From Neckera pumila (Eukaryota; Streptophyta; Bryopsida; Hypnales; Neckeraceae): a stretch of DNA of 64,000 nt. Both the position numbers and the translations under genes were made by a program. This document shows, piece by piece, positions 49,000 to 60,632 of this stretch. Location of the stretch: assembly GCA_963969595.1 (NCBI GenBank), contig OZ018409.1:41553282-41617281 (forward strand), written 5' to 3'. The notes beneath the pieces were generated by a model that saw only the letters and a program-made list of their open reading frames with translations, did no database searches and had not been told where the DNA came from. Positions within the stretch are counted from its first letter, which is position 1. Each line of letters opens with the position of its first letter.

Positions 49000-51900
49000 G
49001 CGCAGAGGAAGACGAAGTAAAATTCCGATCCTAAGCCAGCCAGAGTGATGGTCGACTTAAAGCCAAATTTCAGAGGGAATGAATTGAAGACGGTTCTACT
49101 TACTACCTAGCTAGATCACTTGCAAGTAGAGAGCAACTACAACTTTTGGTTCCAGCAAGCTCCCCTCAATCATAGGTAACTGTTGTTTAACCATACACAA
49201 GACAGTTCAGTTCTTAGTCACTTCTGTGAAACCCTTTTTTGATTTGCGATGGTGAGATGGTGTCTAAACTGAAGTGATAACGTAATTTCTGCGGTCAACT
49301 TCCTGTGCTGGGTTGAGATGGTGCTATACTTCTGGAGTCATGTAAGTACCGTGTCCTCAAAGATTGAGAGTTCGGCAATCTACTGAATATGCTCCGTATT
49401 ACACATGCTGTCTTGAATTACCAACTGAACTCGATCTCATTGTTTATCATGAGCATTTGCAAGAGCTTTAATGCATTATCAACATCTGTGCCGATTGGAA
49501 GTGTAACTTATGACGATTTTGTCTGTTGTCAATCTATTGCTTTCGTGCCAATTGTTGTCTACTAGCTGGTATTTGCTACGTGTATTAATCAGTCAGCAAG
49601 ATGAGAACGTGGTTATCTTTACTGGGAATTTAAGTATTTTGTCTAACCATTTTCTCGTCAGAGTCTACCAAATCGAACACACAGCGGCAATATTTTTTAA
49701 CAAATTCATTTTGACAAGTTTGTCAACTAGGAAAAATCAGAGAAAAAAATGCGATGCATAATTTTATTTTCTTTGTAAGTTTTGAGAGTGGACTTACGAC
49801 AGTGCACAGATTTTTAACTAAAATTTCCAATTTTCTCATGCCATATGTACAATTTCCCTTTCTTAAATCAAATTCAAGTCTTCATCAAATCAAGCATTGG
49901 ATATGCACAACAAGAGACCCCTTTTGACTATCAACAAGAATCTCTTTTGCAGTTTCAACATCTTCATGATCAAATATCATAATCTTTCAATCCATAAGTG
50001 ATATTGTTGTGTTTTCTTTTCCTATGTGATCTTTAACATGTCTAGTTTGAATTTGTACAATTATAATTAAAAAAAATTAATACAACTTATCAAAATGTTG
50101 ATTTTTTGTTCAATTTAGGCCAAATTCTTAGAAGTCCAAATAAGACCTTGGATGTTTAGTGGTTAAAGTATTCAATTTCTAAGAAGGAAAAACAACACAT
50201 TGGTTTTCTAAAAAGATGCTAAGATTGCTTATAAAACAAGAATCTCTATTCTGTTCACATCACTAATACAAATAGAATAAATTAAACCTTTTATGCATAT
50301 AAGAAAATAATCTATGATAAAAAGTTTTGAAAAAAATATATTTCAAATTAAAACCTCTACCTTTTTTGCCTTACAAAAAAGCTTTTTGGGCTTTAGGTAG
50401 AGTAAATTTTCCTTCCAAATACGGATTGAAATGAAATTACATTCCATAAAAGATAACATGTTTTTATATCTAAAAAAATGAAAATATCAAGATCAAAAAT
50501 TGAAAGTATAGACAATTAGATACTATTTGAATTTTTATTAAAAGAAGTTTTAGTTTTCCAAAGGGCTACTCCAAAGTGACAAATACATCTATTAAAATGT
50601 GGGTCTGACATTTGCGAAAGTGGCCAAAGTGAGCAATCAACTAGTTTAACTCTTGCAAAAATAGTTAGGCCATAACTATCTTAGCGACTAAAAAATGTAT
50701 CCACATTTTTTTTTTAATTTTTAATTTGGAAAACACATGGACAATTGTATCTATATTTTTGAATGAGTGTTTTATGTACAAGCTCTAATACCTATGATTT
50801 TTAAACATGAGGTTAAAGGAAAAATAATAGGTAGCTTTGACTCCTTGAATATGACATATTTTCTCTTAAATTCTTTAATATGAATGTACTAAAGAGTGAT
50901 GGCAAGAAACACTTGTACTATTTGTTGCACTTTTGATTGTTAGCCTTTTAGTACTTTTTGTACTACAAGTCACCTTCAGTACTATTGGGGGCATAGAATA
51001 TAAAATTTGGACAATTGATCGGATTTTAGATCTACTATTTTGACAACACATGATGTTCACCATTAGATAGCAAGGATAAATGGCAATACATAATTTGCTA
51101 TAAAAATATTTTACATTTGCAAATTCGAGGCACTATAATCCCCCACCAATACTATTGAGTTTTTATGTGTACCCCGAAACACTAATTTGAGTCACATATT
51201 GCAATTTATATTAGAAAATGAATCTGACACTTTTATATTTTTAAAATTAAAACATGCATTTAAAATACTTATTTTAAAAGTGGCCATTGTTGCCAATTTA
51301 GACCAAATATGGAAGATCAAAGCTAGAACTAAAAAATATTTTTTTAATTCAATATAAATTCAACTTGAATATAGCACACTTTAGGTCAATGCAAAACACT
51401 CTTGGAACATGTTTTGGGAAATATCTCTCCTAACCAAGTGTATTTCTATTAGAAGAGCTAGCCTACCAAATCTGATGCAATAATTCTTTAAATAAAGTAC
51501 TCAATAGTACTAAAAATCACCCAAACTGTATGTGTGCTATACATTCAAATTCAGTCTCACCTATTGAATTAATTTTGAAAAAATTCAAAAAATTCAAATA
51601 CATTTTCTATTGCTATAGGAAACTTACTTTTAAATTTTATGTTCATTCAATCATTTTTACAATACTAATGGCACAAACAACTTTTGCATTGAACGTGTGA
51701 CAAAAAATAGGACAAATTTTTTTTGCAATCACCCTAAAGTACTCAAATTGTACAATATAGTTTGAATGATTCGTGGTAGGCCCCATGCCTACCTATAATT
51801 TGACCTCAATATACCATTCACACAAATATTTTCTAAATTCTATTGTATTTCAAAATAACTTTGATTTTTTTATTCAAGGTTTTTAGTAGTTTATATTTTT

Positions 51901-52912
51901 GAAGAATTTTTTTTGAAGTCTAGTTTTAGCATCATAAATCCAATTTTGAAAATGAATAATTATGATTTTTCTATTCAAGATTTTGTAGAAGGGTGTCAAT
52001 GGAATCTTGACTTCATGTTGTGTTGAGGGCTCTTAGAAATGAACCTCTTGCAACACACTAGATCTTGGAGAAAAAATTGCATTAGAATTTCACATTAAAA
52101 AATTGCAGTGCAATTTTTTTCTAAACCGTGTGATACAATCCAAGTCGCGTGAGCACACATGGTAAGAGCAGTCAACAGTGACTGCACATATCCCCGCTGC
52201 AAGTATGATTATCCGGTTTGTTAGACGGCTGCGAAGTAAATGGTTTTGGAGGAAACTTGAATTTGATACCAGTAACAACGTTTTGATCTTGGCTTTCTGT
52301 AATTACATATAGCTAATACTGACAAAGATTGGCAGGAGCAGCATCAGATTGACAGCACAAGTAAGAAACTGAACCAAATGGCAACCTTAGTTTTACATAA
52401 AGCTCTTGCAACTGCACGTGAACAACAGTTAGAAGGTGATGATCTAAATTGAAGACAACATAGGTAGATCCGGTCGGTATACTGTATGCATGGATTGCCC
52501 AATCTGAACCTATATGACTTCAGAAGGATCATATTCAAGAAAAGGGAGAGAGAGGCAGTAATAACCAATCCGTGTTGCCTTTCATCCTCCTCAATGCAAC
52601 TATTCTAATTGCTCAATAACATAGAAGGCAGAACCACCGCAACAAATCGACTCTCCAAGCTGCAATTAATCACATCAATCTCACTGATAGCATCTTAGTC
52701 ATCGGAGTTATATATACTTTAGTCTCTTCTTCTGATTCTTATAACAGAACACCAACTCACCATCCTAAGTCTAATGATTTCATAGAAGTAAAAACTGAAC
52801 TTGTGTATACTGGTCATAAAAAACGGCTTCCTAGCAATGATCGAGATCCAAAACTAGCTCGTTTTTCGCCCAACTTGCAAGTGATCTACGATAGAATGTA
52901 ACTGTCTTCAAT
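49000..52912. other. Gene-free stretch between the unit B GTPases
   Basis: 49010-49925 matches the 3' flank of the unit A gene. About 49925-52120 has no counterpart in unit A and is AT-rich; 50560-50780 resembles the dispersed sequence at 31500-31630. From 52120 similarity to unit A (39460 onward) resumes. No gene is supported. Confidence 0.6.
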
Positions 52913-54683
52913 TCATTCCCACTGGACTTTGACGTACTCTTTATTCCTGTGGTCTCCATTCTCACTGGCTTTCGGGTCAATTATCATTCGCGTTGGCTTA
53001 GTGTCCGAGCTATTGTTCTTCTTCTTCTCAGTGACAGCATGTACCCATTCGGCCTGCAATTTATACTCAAATTTCACAACAAGAAATCTAGGAATTATGC
53101 AACTGGCATTACTGGTGAGTGCCGATAAAATGTAAGGAAGGAAAAGCTTGAAATGAGAGCCTCTCTGGTTAAATGGGAGCAATTCTCTTATTATAGCGGG
53201 GTGGACTCTTAATTACGCCAGGAAGGAAATGAAATAATAGAGGAAATGATATAGCGAGTCAGGAGGGGATGGGGGTGGAAATTCTAGTTTGGCGACGCAA
53301 CCTGCGCATTGATGTAGATGAAATGATATTTCAAGTGCATCTTAATTTGCATGTCATTCGGCAGAGCAAGCTAATGTAAATGTCAAAATGGTGCATGGAA
53401 TACATACCGCCAATCTAGCTAAACGGATGTTATTGTAACCAACACAACGTAAACGCGCTGATCATGCAGAAAGTGTGGATCTTGAATGTTGATACATGGA
53501 GTCAGCGAGATATGCTCTCTTTGATTCCCAGATCGCCCTGAAGTCCTAAAACATGACATCACAACAGTGTGGCACACATCTAGGTCCTCACACTGCTAGC
53601 GCTAACAACATATTTATGCTACCAATTTCACTCGAATTGAGCTCTGCAATTCCAAAGGAGAATTCAGAGTACAGGAAGGTAACCATGCACGGTTACATGC
53701 AATATTTTCATTTGAGAGCAGAATGACTGGATGGCTACAATTGAAGAAAAATAGCATGGCTGTGTGACTGTTCCTCACAAACTGTTTACATTGTCAGTAA
53801 GCTTGTCTGGATCAGGGCACCGCCGTTTGGCAGCCTGCTTGAGCATATCTTCAATCAGAACATCCTCGTCGATCTTGGATTGGCTTGGGGTTCGCTTGGT
53901 CCCCTTGCTCGTCTGGAGCCGATGCCGGAGCGTCAGCCTTGACACGATGTACACTGGCTGATTCAACAGTAACCGTTGGGCTCGTGCATCAAGCCCCGGG
54001 GCTCCCGCCATCTTCTCCAAATTCCTTTTGAAATCTGCTCTCGTGACCTCCACATATTTGTCGACAACCTTCTGACGCTCACACTCCTCATCCATGTCAT
54101 CCATCATGTTCTGAATGTGTTGATCGGCCTTGCTCCGCACCACGAAGAACGGAATCTCGAAGAGAAGGCAATTCTTGATGATACCCACGTCGATCTCGGT
54201 GAACCGCACATCGTACGCAATGACGATGAAGTCGAAGACGAAGAGTCCTTGGTCATTGAAGTACTGCCAAGCCGGCACATTTGTCGTTCCAGCGCCTGGG
54301 ATGTCGTACCAGACGAACCTCGAATATGGAATCTCCTTGCGAGGATCCGGGTACCGGGTGACATCAGACGTGCACCCGATTACCCCGACTTCCGCTGCGA
54401 CCTCATCTATGGGTTTCAGACCTCGGATGGCATTGATGAGCGACGATTTTCCACTCCCTGCGGTTCCGCAAACAGCAAAGTGGAACTTCGTAGGATTGTA
54501 CTGAACTTGCTGCATCGCAGTGGAGAATTGCTCCCGGGTGGGCGTGACCACGGGTCGGATGCCTTTCAGTAGAGCTTCCTTGACTTCTTCACGGTCTTGG
54601 GCACGCTGATCGGCTTCGGCTACTCTTCGCCTGCACTCTTCTTCGAATTCCTGACGCTCCAGCCGTGCCTCGATCTCCTGCAT
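52913..54683 (-). CDS. IRG-type GTPase, minus-strand type (G domain intact)
   Basis: The minus-strand frame from ATG 54683 is open to 53775 (302 residues). It has a short charged helix (residues 1-40), P-loop GTAGSGKSS (73-81), G3 DIPGAGT (127-133), and RSKAD (183-187). I propose that the coding part splices from 53790 (AAT then GTAAAC) to 53053 (acceptor TTGCAG), adding 46 residues with TEKKKNN and IIDPKASENG. These match the tail of the unit A plus-strand protein (TEKTKKD, MVDPKANGNE), giving 344 residues. Upstream, the same frame continues through a hydrophobic stretch but is broken by TAG at 54708-54710 and TAA at 54864-54866, so the true 5' end is unsettled. It is convergent with the plus-strand GTPase. 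Confidence 0.75.
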
Positions 54684-54707
54684 CGTACTGTTGTATTTTT
54701 CCAGTTG

Positions 54708-55006
54708 CTATAAAGAGAGGGCGATTAAGATGAGGCTCAATCCGACCGCGCCGAGGCCCACTGCGGTCCCGACGGCTGCGGCAACCACCTCTCCCACCGG
54801 CATCGTCAAGGCGACTGCGGCAACCACCGCTGCGACGGACTTCCACTGGGAGCTTTCGGGGCTTTATGCTGGAGCAAAAAGGGGGCCTAATTTATGATGC
54901 AGGTTCGGTCTCTGGTTCGGAAGCTCGCTGGAACGTCCGTTGCGCGCGGCCTCAGTTTGAGCTTGAAGTGACTGGGCATCCGCAATAAGCTGCGCGCATG
55001 GGTTAC
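54708..55006 (-). other. Candidate intron or decayed N-terminal membrane region of the minus GTPase
   Basis: Read in the frame of the GTPase, this segment encodes a long Ala/Val/Gly/Leu-rich hydrophobic stretch (for example VGLGAVGLSLILIALSL) just before TAG, and a helical segment with QLIADAQSLQAQTEAARN before TAA. Alternatively CAAAAG followed by GTAACC (donor at 55006) and CTCTTTATAG (acceptor at 54708) make it a 299-bp intron. Both readings fit the sequence. Confidence 0.45.
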
Positions 55007-55890
55007 CTTTTGAGTACTGAACGTGCTAAGTTAGACCCTTCGCGCTCAGGGAGACTGGGAGGCCTCCTCCCACTTTACTTTTTATTTATTTAACTATAAT
55101 AAATTTTCAAAAATTTTAAAACTCAATTTCAAAGGAACATAATAACTTCTTAATAATTTCATCAAATTTTTTGGTGAAAAGAAGCTCTTCATGCAAGTAA
55201 ATTGTTATCAAGAGTTTTTGGTGAGTAGAATGAGAATTCGTTTTTTAATTTTAGGTAAGAATTTCAAGAATTCAAAAAGTTTATGAAATTAATTGAAATT
55301 GGCCTAAATTGTTAAATTTCTTGTAATTCACAATGAGTATCCCTAGGTATGTAATTCTCTGTTTTACGCTCGGGTTATTTGCATTGAATTGATTGAAATC
55401 CTTACATTAAGTTACCTTGTTTTTCTACCTATATTTAGATACTTATTTTTTGTTACATTGAGATCTCCAAAACCATGCGTCCCCCGGCCACGAGCTTGGT
55501 ACCATCAAAAAGCTCTTGGCAAGGAGAGGTGCACGAGCTTGGTTTTGTGGCGTTTGAACCTACGGTGCGGAAGTAATTGGATTTCTAAATTTTTATGGAT
55601 CAAAAAATTAGAAAATTACTTTTATTTTGATTTTAATTGCATATTTGGTATTGTTGGAAAGCTCTTGGTGAGGAGGGGTGGATGGCTTTTGTTTTGTGGC
55701 ATTTGGAATGACAATGTCAAAGTTAGTGAACTTCAAAGTTTTAATATCAATAAAAAAATAAAAAAATGACTTTTCCTTTTGTTTTGGCGGTGGCAACGGC
55801 ACAAGGCAACTAATCCATACCTTAGGACAGGTTGCTTATTTGTTTGTTTTGTTTGTTTGATTGTTTTGTTTTGTTTCTTTATTTGTTACG
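55007..55890. other. Intergenic stretch with reverse-oriented repeat module
   Basis: No gene is supported. From about 55460 to 55720 it carries reverse-oriented copies of the repeat described at 45440-45780. Confidence 0.55.
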
Positions 55891-56809
55891 TTAATCCCTA
55901 AAGACCCAAGGCCATTTTTCTGTCAAAAACCACTCAAAACTGCCATTTTGGCTGCCTTCATCCAAGAATACAAAAAAAAAACATTCCCTAAAGTCCCAAG
56001 GCCATTTTTTGAATGTAACCGTAAAATCTTGTACTTCTCTTGTCAAAAATCATGTGGTAAAAATTTCATGAAGTTTGACCGTATAGATTGGAAATTATTA
56101 GCATTCAAAGTTGAAAAAGAAAGTTTTTTTGAACATGGACTTGCAATTTTAGATGACTTCGACCGCCATTTGTAGAAATTTTTAGACTTTGAATTTAAAT
56201 TTTTTTATATTGAAGATGTAAGTTGAAAGTCTATAAAAAAAAATTCAAAAAACACACACTTGGATTTCATTCTTTAAAAATTTGTTAAGTAGAAATAGAT
56301 CCAAGATTGAAAAAAACTAAATTGTTAATAGCTCTTAGATGGGATTGATCTGCAATAATGCCAATGGTGAGACTATTTAAGCAAACAAATACAACATTCA
56401 AAAAATGAATTGTAAAAAATTGTGAAAATTGCATTCAGAAATTAATCCTACAAATTATTTTTTCAAAAAGATGCTTAGATTGCCCAAAAAACAAGATTGT
56501 CCATAACTTGCTCATTATTAGTCCAACTAAAATGAATCACAGCTTCACATATAGACAAAAATATAAATTGTTCAAGAAAAAAGAATTAACATTTATTTCA
56601 CTTTTTTCAAAAAAAACTGTGCTGCCCACTGAGTTTAGTTTGAGGCTTTTTGTAGTATAACTTTTGCTTCAAGGCATCAATTGAAATAAAAGTTATACTC
56701 CCACAAAGCTACTCAATTTTTTTTATCTTATGGAAAAGTTTCAAATAGTTTCACTAAAATTGAGCCCGTAGGTACCTGCCTAAGGGGACAGTGGGACTTC
56801 AGGGGTTAA
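55891..56809. mobile_element. piggyBac-like TTAA MITE, copy 5
   Basis: Begins TTAATCCCTAAAGACCC and ends GGGACTTCAGGGGTTAA, 919 bp including both TTAA. The interior is more diverged than other copies. A short internal duplication near 55985 repeats the sequence CCCTAAAG and CCCAAGGCCATTTTT. Confidence 0.82.
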
Positions 56810-58794
56810 GATCTCCCGGCTTGTGCGGTCCCTAGCTGAGTGCTTATTACCGTCAAAAAGCCCTTGGTGAGGAGAGATGCACGGGCTTTGTGTTGTGGAA
56901 CTTCAACTTATAGCGTGTAAGTTATGCTTTTTTGAATTATTTTGGGATTTTCAATTCACTATAAAAAAATCCATGTTTTCCTTGATGGATTTTTCTAGAC
57001 ATCCACTTGTTTTGATGTTAATAATAATATCAAATAAAACAATTTGATATTACATTTGACGTTGTTATTAACATGAAAATAGGTGGACGTCTAGAGAAAT
57101 CCGTCAAGAAAAAGATAGGTTTCTTGTAATGATTCTTTGCAATTACCTTCAATTTTCAGATCTTTTGGATTGTACGTCCTTTGGTCGCATATTTGGTACC
57201 GTTGGAAAGTGCTCGGCAAGGAGGAATGTAAAATCATAGTACAAATAATTCTCTAATTTTTTAGTTCATAACAAAAACTTTAAAATTCACTATCTTTCAC
57301 ATTGTCATTCCAAACGCCATGAAACAAAGGGTCCAACTTTCTTCGCCAAGAGCTTTCCAATGGTACCAAGAATGCAACCAAAATCAAAGTAAAAGAAATT
57401 TTCTAATTCTTTGATCCATAAAAACTTAGAAATTCAATTCTTTCTGCACCATACGTTCAAACGCCACGAAACCAAGCTTGTGCACCTCTCCTTGCCAAGA
57501 GCTTTCTGATGGTACCAAGCACGCGGCCAAGGGACGCACAGTTTGGGAGATCTCAATGTAACAAATAAATTAAAAAAAAATAGGTATCTAAATATAGGTG
57601 AAACAACATGCTTACTTCATATATTGATGCATGGATATTGGAAACCAATTTGGCAAGTTTGTGTTTTTCAAAAAAATTATTCTTACAAATCTATCCAAAT
57701 TGTCAGAGTTGACAAAGACATTGCATAACATCAAATAACTTTTTAACCATATAGTCAAAAGTTATGAAAATAATTGGGCCCAAAAGGAAAACATTGTCCC
57801 CATATTGTTTGAAAACTTTAAAAAAAAAAAAAAAAAAAACATTTGCAATGAGATTTCCTACATTATTGTGCAACCAAAACATGCAGCTTCGTCCTTGGGT
57901 ATTACCCTCAAAAGAATAAGACCTACAACTAACATAATCAACTACAACGACTTGGATTTCTAAAAACTATAATAGTGAAACATTTCGCAAGAAAAAAGGC
58001 CACAAATGCAAAAATAAAATAAAATTTAAATACAAACTCTTTTATACAATTCACATGGAAATGGCAAATTACATAAACACAATTACATTGTGTGCTTTGA
58101 ATTGAAAACCACATTTACATTGTAGTTCCTATACAGCACTGACTTCTAAGTTTTTCCAGAATTCAAATGAAACACAAACTACACTTGTTGCACTTCATTT
58201 TATAATATACTACAACTTCAAAAAATATATACCTAAAGACTACAATTCAATTCATCCAAAGGGCTTCAATTTCTTTCAAGATCAACTTCTTTGTCTAATA
58301 TAGATTACAAAAAAGACTTTTACTTAAAAAAATCATACCCAATTGCAATGCCTTCTACACTATATTGTTTGCATTTAACAAAAGGGTATGATTCATTCCT
58401 TACAGCTCAAGAAGCTTTTCTAAATTTCAAACACCTGTACCAAATAGAAATTGTAATTGTCATCTATTAATTTTAGTTGTTTTCAGAATTTTTACAGCAT
58501 TGCCACAATCAATTCAAAACCATACAAGGTGTGCTTAATCAATTCACTTGCATATTTGACTTCCAACCTCAAATATTTTCATTCATTTACTTTTTAATAT
58601 TCTTTTCATTTCAATGGAGAAATAAAACAATCCAATTAAAAGTTCACTAATAACCACTCCTAACACTTCACTCACCAAACTAATTGATTGCATTTTATTG
58701 TGTCTTGCATCTCATATGCCAAATTCTTTGTTCTATCTAAACGAGAATTTTTTATGCACATGAATTTGTGTAGAATGCAACTTGTTGGCCTAAT
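56810..58794. other. Gene-free stretch with repeat modules
   Basis: It contains further modules of the repeat described at 45440-45780 (56820-56930 reversed, 57350-57545 forward), a poly-A run at about 57821-57838, and AT-rich sequence. No gene is supported. Confidence 0.55.
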
Positions 58795-59493
58795 TTATGT
58801 ATCATCATATGGAACAAACACATTGTTCTTGATGAAATTCATATCGGTGAATTCATCACTCATGTTTGTATCTTGGCCATTTGCTGATGTTCTGATTTGC
58901 TCATAATACTTTGCCGCAAAATATACTTGAATGAATCCGTAAAACTCGTGGGAAAATAATTCTGTGATAGTGCCTTTGAAAGGTGTGCCCAACAAATTAT
59001 CATGTTTCACTACAACATCATCACCGGCTTTGTAAAAGACATTGCCCACCATACACCTTTTGTGCTTATATATGTATGGTGCCTGACTAATTTCCATGCG
59101 TAGATGTTGTTGATGCAAATAAGAAGATATAATAGAATCAGCTTGTTCTGGTCTATTTTGAATATGACTAATTATGATACCTTTTGTAGTTGTTGTGTCA
59201 AAACAAACATTCCTTGGTGGACACTTCAACAATTTCATCAACTCTATAGCTTTTTTCTTTGTGGACACTCTAAGACAACCATTACCATAGGTCGGTGGAC
59301 AGAGTATATCACTAGCATGGTCCTCTAAGACTTCCTCGGAAGGCCAATATGCTTTGTGTATTTCTTTAAGTGCTCGTTCTGAAGTCTCCAAATTATCACG
59401 TTCTTGATCTTTGTAGGTAGTAACCATCTGAAACGATCTTTGAGAGCAAAACTTAATGAATGTAACCTCAACATTCTTTTGGTTTGTGTTCAT
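58795..59493 (-). CDS. Hypothetical protein, possibly transposon-derived
   Basis: The minus-strand frame is open from 59571 to 58795. The first in-frame ATG is at 59493 (232 residues), but protein-like sequence (RRFGHSDVYWCFLHEQEIQK) precedes it, so the true start is probably in an upstream exon or lost. The product is soluble. The C-terminal third, from GNVFYKAGDDVVVKHDN through FYGFIQVYFAAKYYEQ, is beta-rich and faintly like a BAH-type chromatin-reader fold. I do not recognise the family. Codon content is AT-rich like its surroundings, and no neighbouring exon was found. It could be a fragment of a transposon-encoded protein. Confidence 0.45.
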   Translation of the reverse strand: MNTNQKNVEVTFIKFCSQRSFQMVTTYKDQERDNLETSERALKEIHKAYWPSEEVLEDHASDILCPPTYGNGCLRVSTKKKAIELMKLLKCPPRNVCFDTTTTKGIIISHIQNRPEQADSIISSYLHQQHLRMEISQAPYIYKHKRCMVGNVFYKAGDDVVVKHDNLLGTPFKGTITELFSHEFYGFIQVYFAAKYYEQIRTSANGQDTNMSDEFTDMNFIKNNVFVPYDDT

Positions 59494-59589
59494 GTTTGTA
59501 AATTTCTGTATTTCTTGTTCGTGAAGAAAACACCAATACACATCACTATGTCCAAACCGTCTTGTGTCTTTTTAAAGCTTGTTCTTTTC

Positions 59590-60632
59590 TTTATAATCCC
59601 AGGTTTTGGGTCTCCGTCTCTCTTGGCTTGCCGTGGTGCTAAGTTAGAGGCCCACATGCACTTCTGTCAATGATTGATCCCTCCTCCCCCCTCCAGAGAT
59701 GTGTACGTCGTAGGTGAAGTAGGGTTTTGGTAACTCTCTCTTCCTCGCACCCGCAATTTCTGTTTCCCTCCGATCTATTGCACTTGGTGCCACTCCTTGA
59801 CGATAATTGTGAAGGCCATTTGTATCAGTTGCAGACGGTCGCATTTGATTTTTTTTATATTACTCACCTTTATTGTTTTACATACTCGTTATGGCAGAGC
59901 TACGAAAGGCCTCCCAAGAAATTCAGATGGTACGCGTTGCAAGCTTCTTAGGGAATCTAGATCTCTCTTCTTAGGGTTTTCAAATTGCTGACTTGCCATT
60001 TTAAATTGCGAACTTGCTTTGGTTTCTGCAAGCTAGAATGACTCGGTGGTTTCTTTATCTGGGTTTTAAGTGTTATTTAAGCTTATTTCTAGGGTTTCCT
60101 TGCTTGTGAGCAGTTTTAGTATTCAAAACTATTTAGGTATTCGAATGTGCTTGAAGCTGAGTGCAGTCTCATCGTTTAGTTTGTGTTTTTCTGTTCTTCA
60201 CCACAGGTTTTGTAGAATTCTTGGAATGCTACTAATTGATTTTGGTGATAAAGCACCGGGAAATTGGAAATCTCTGTGGACATGCGTTGTACACCTTTGG
60301 AGAAGGTCGTTTGATCGCAGTCCCTGATTGCTCAATGTAGGCAGAAATAGCAATTTCACACATGTTTCCAGACAGGTAGGGTAGGTAGGAAGCTGTAACT
60401 TAGTCAAACGGAACTCTGAATTCCATCAAAGGCTTCCGTAGCAACACCTTTGGCGATTGGGAAAACAAAGACACCAAAAGCATCGACTGGAACAAATTGC
60501 TTCAAATCGTAAGCATTGTAAGTACATGAGTGTTTTTTCAAGTCTCTCTCTTGAGTGTACAGGTTTTTGTAATTGTTCCATTAATTGACTCTTTTTTAAT
60601 GTATTGATCAATTATCATTCCTTGGACTTGCA
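59590..60632. other. Leader-like region upstream of the zinc-ribbon frame
   Basis: Sequence is less AT-rich than usual. A possible small exon is ATG 59891-59929 (MAELRKASQEIQM) followed by GTACGC. A segment around 60430-60500 reads openly (SIKGFRSNTFGDWENKDTKS) and is followed by a strong donor GTAAGT near 60519. No phase-consistent chain to the downstream frame was found. Confidence 0.3.

Larger units (their letters stand above)
44160..54900. repeat. Unit B of the tandem segmental duplication
   Basis: Matches unit A in order (landmarks are listed there). Unit B keeps the complete minus-strand GTPase G domain and its probable C-terminal exon, but its plus-strand GTPase is frameshifted. Confidence 0.85.

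Noticed and set aside
57821..57838. Poly-A run that could be a retroposon tail
   Set aside because: No target duplication could be found around it.
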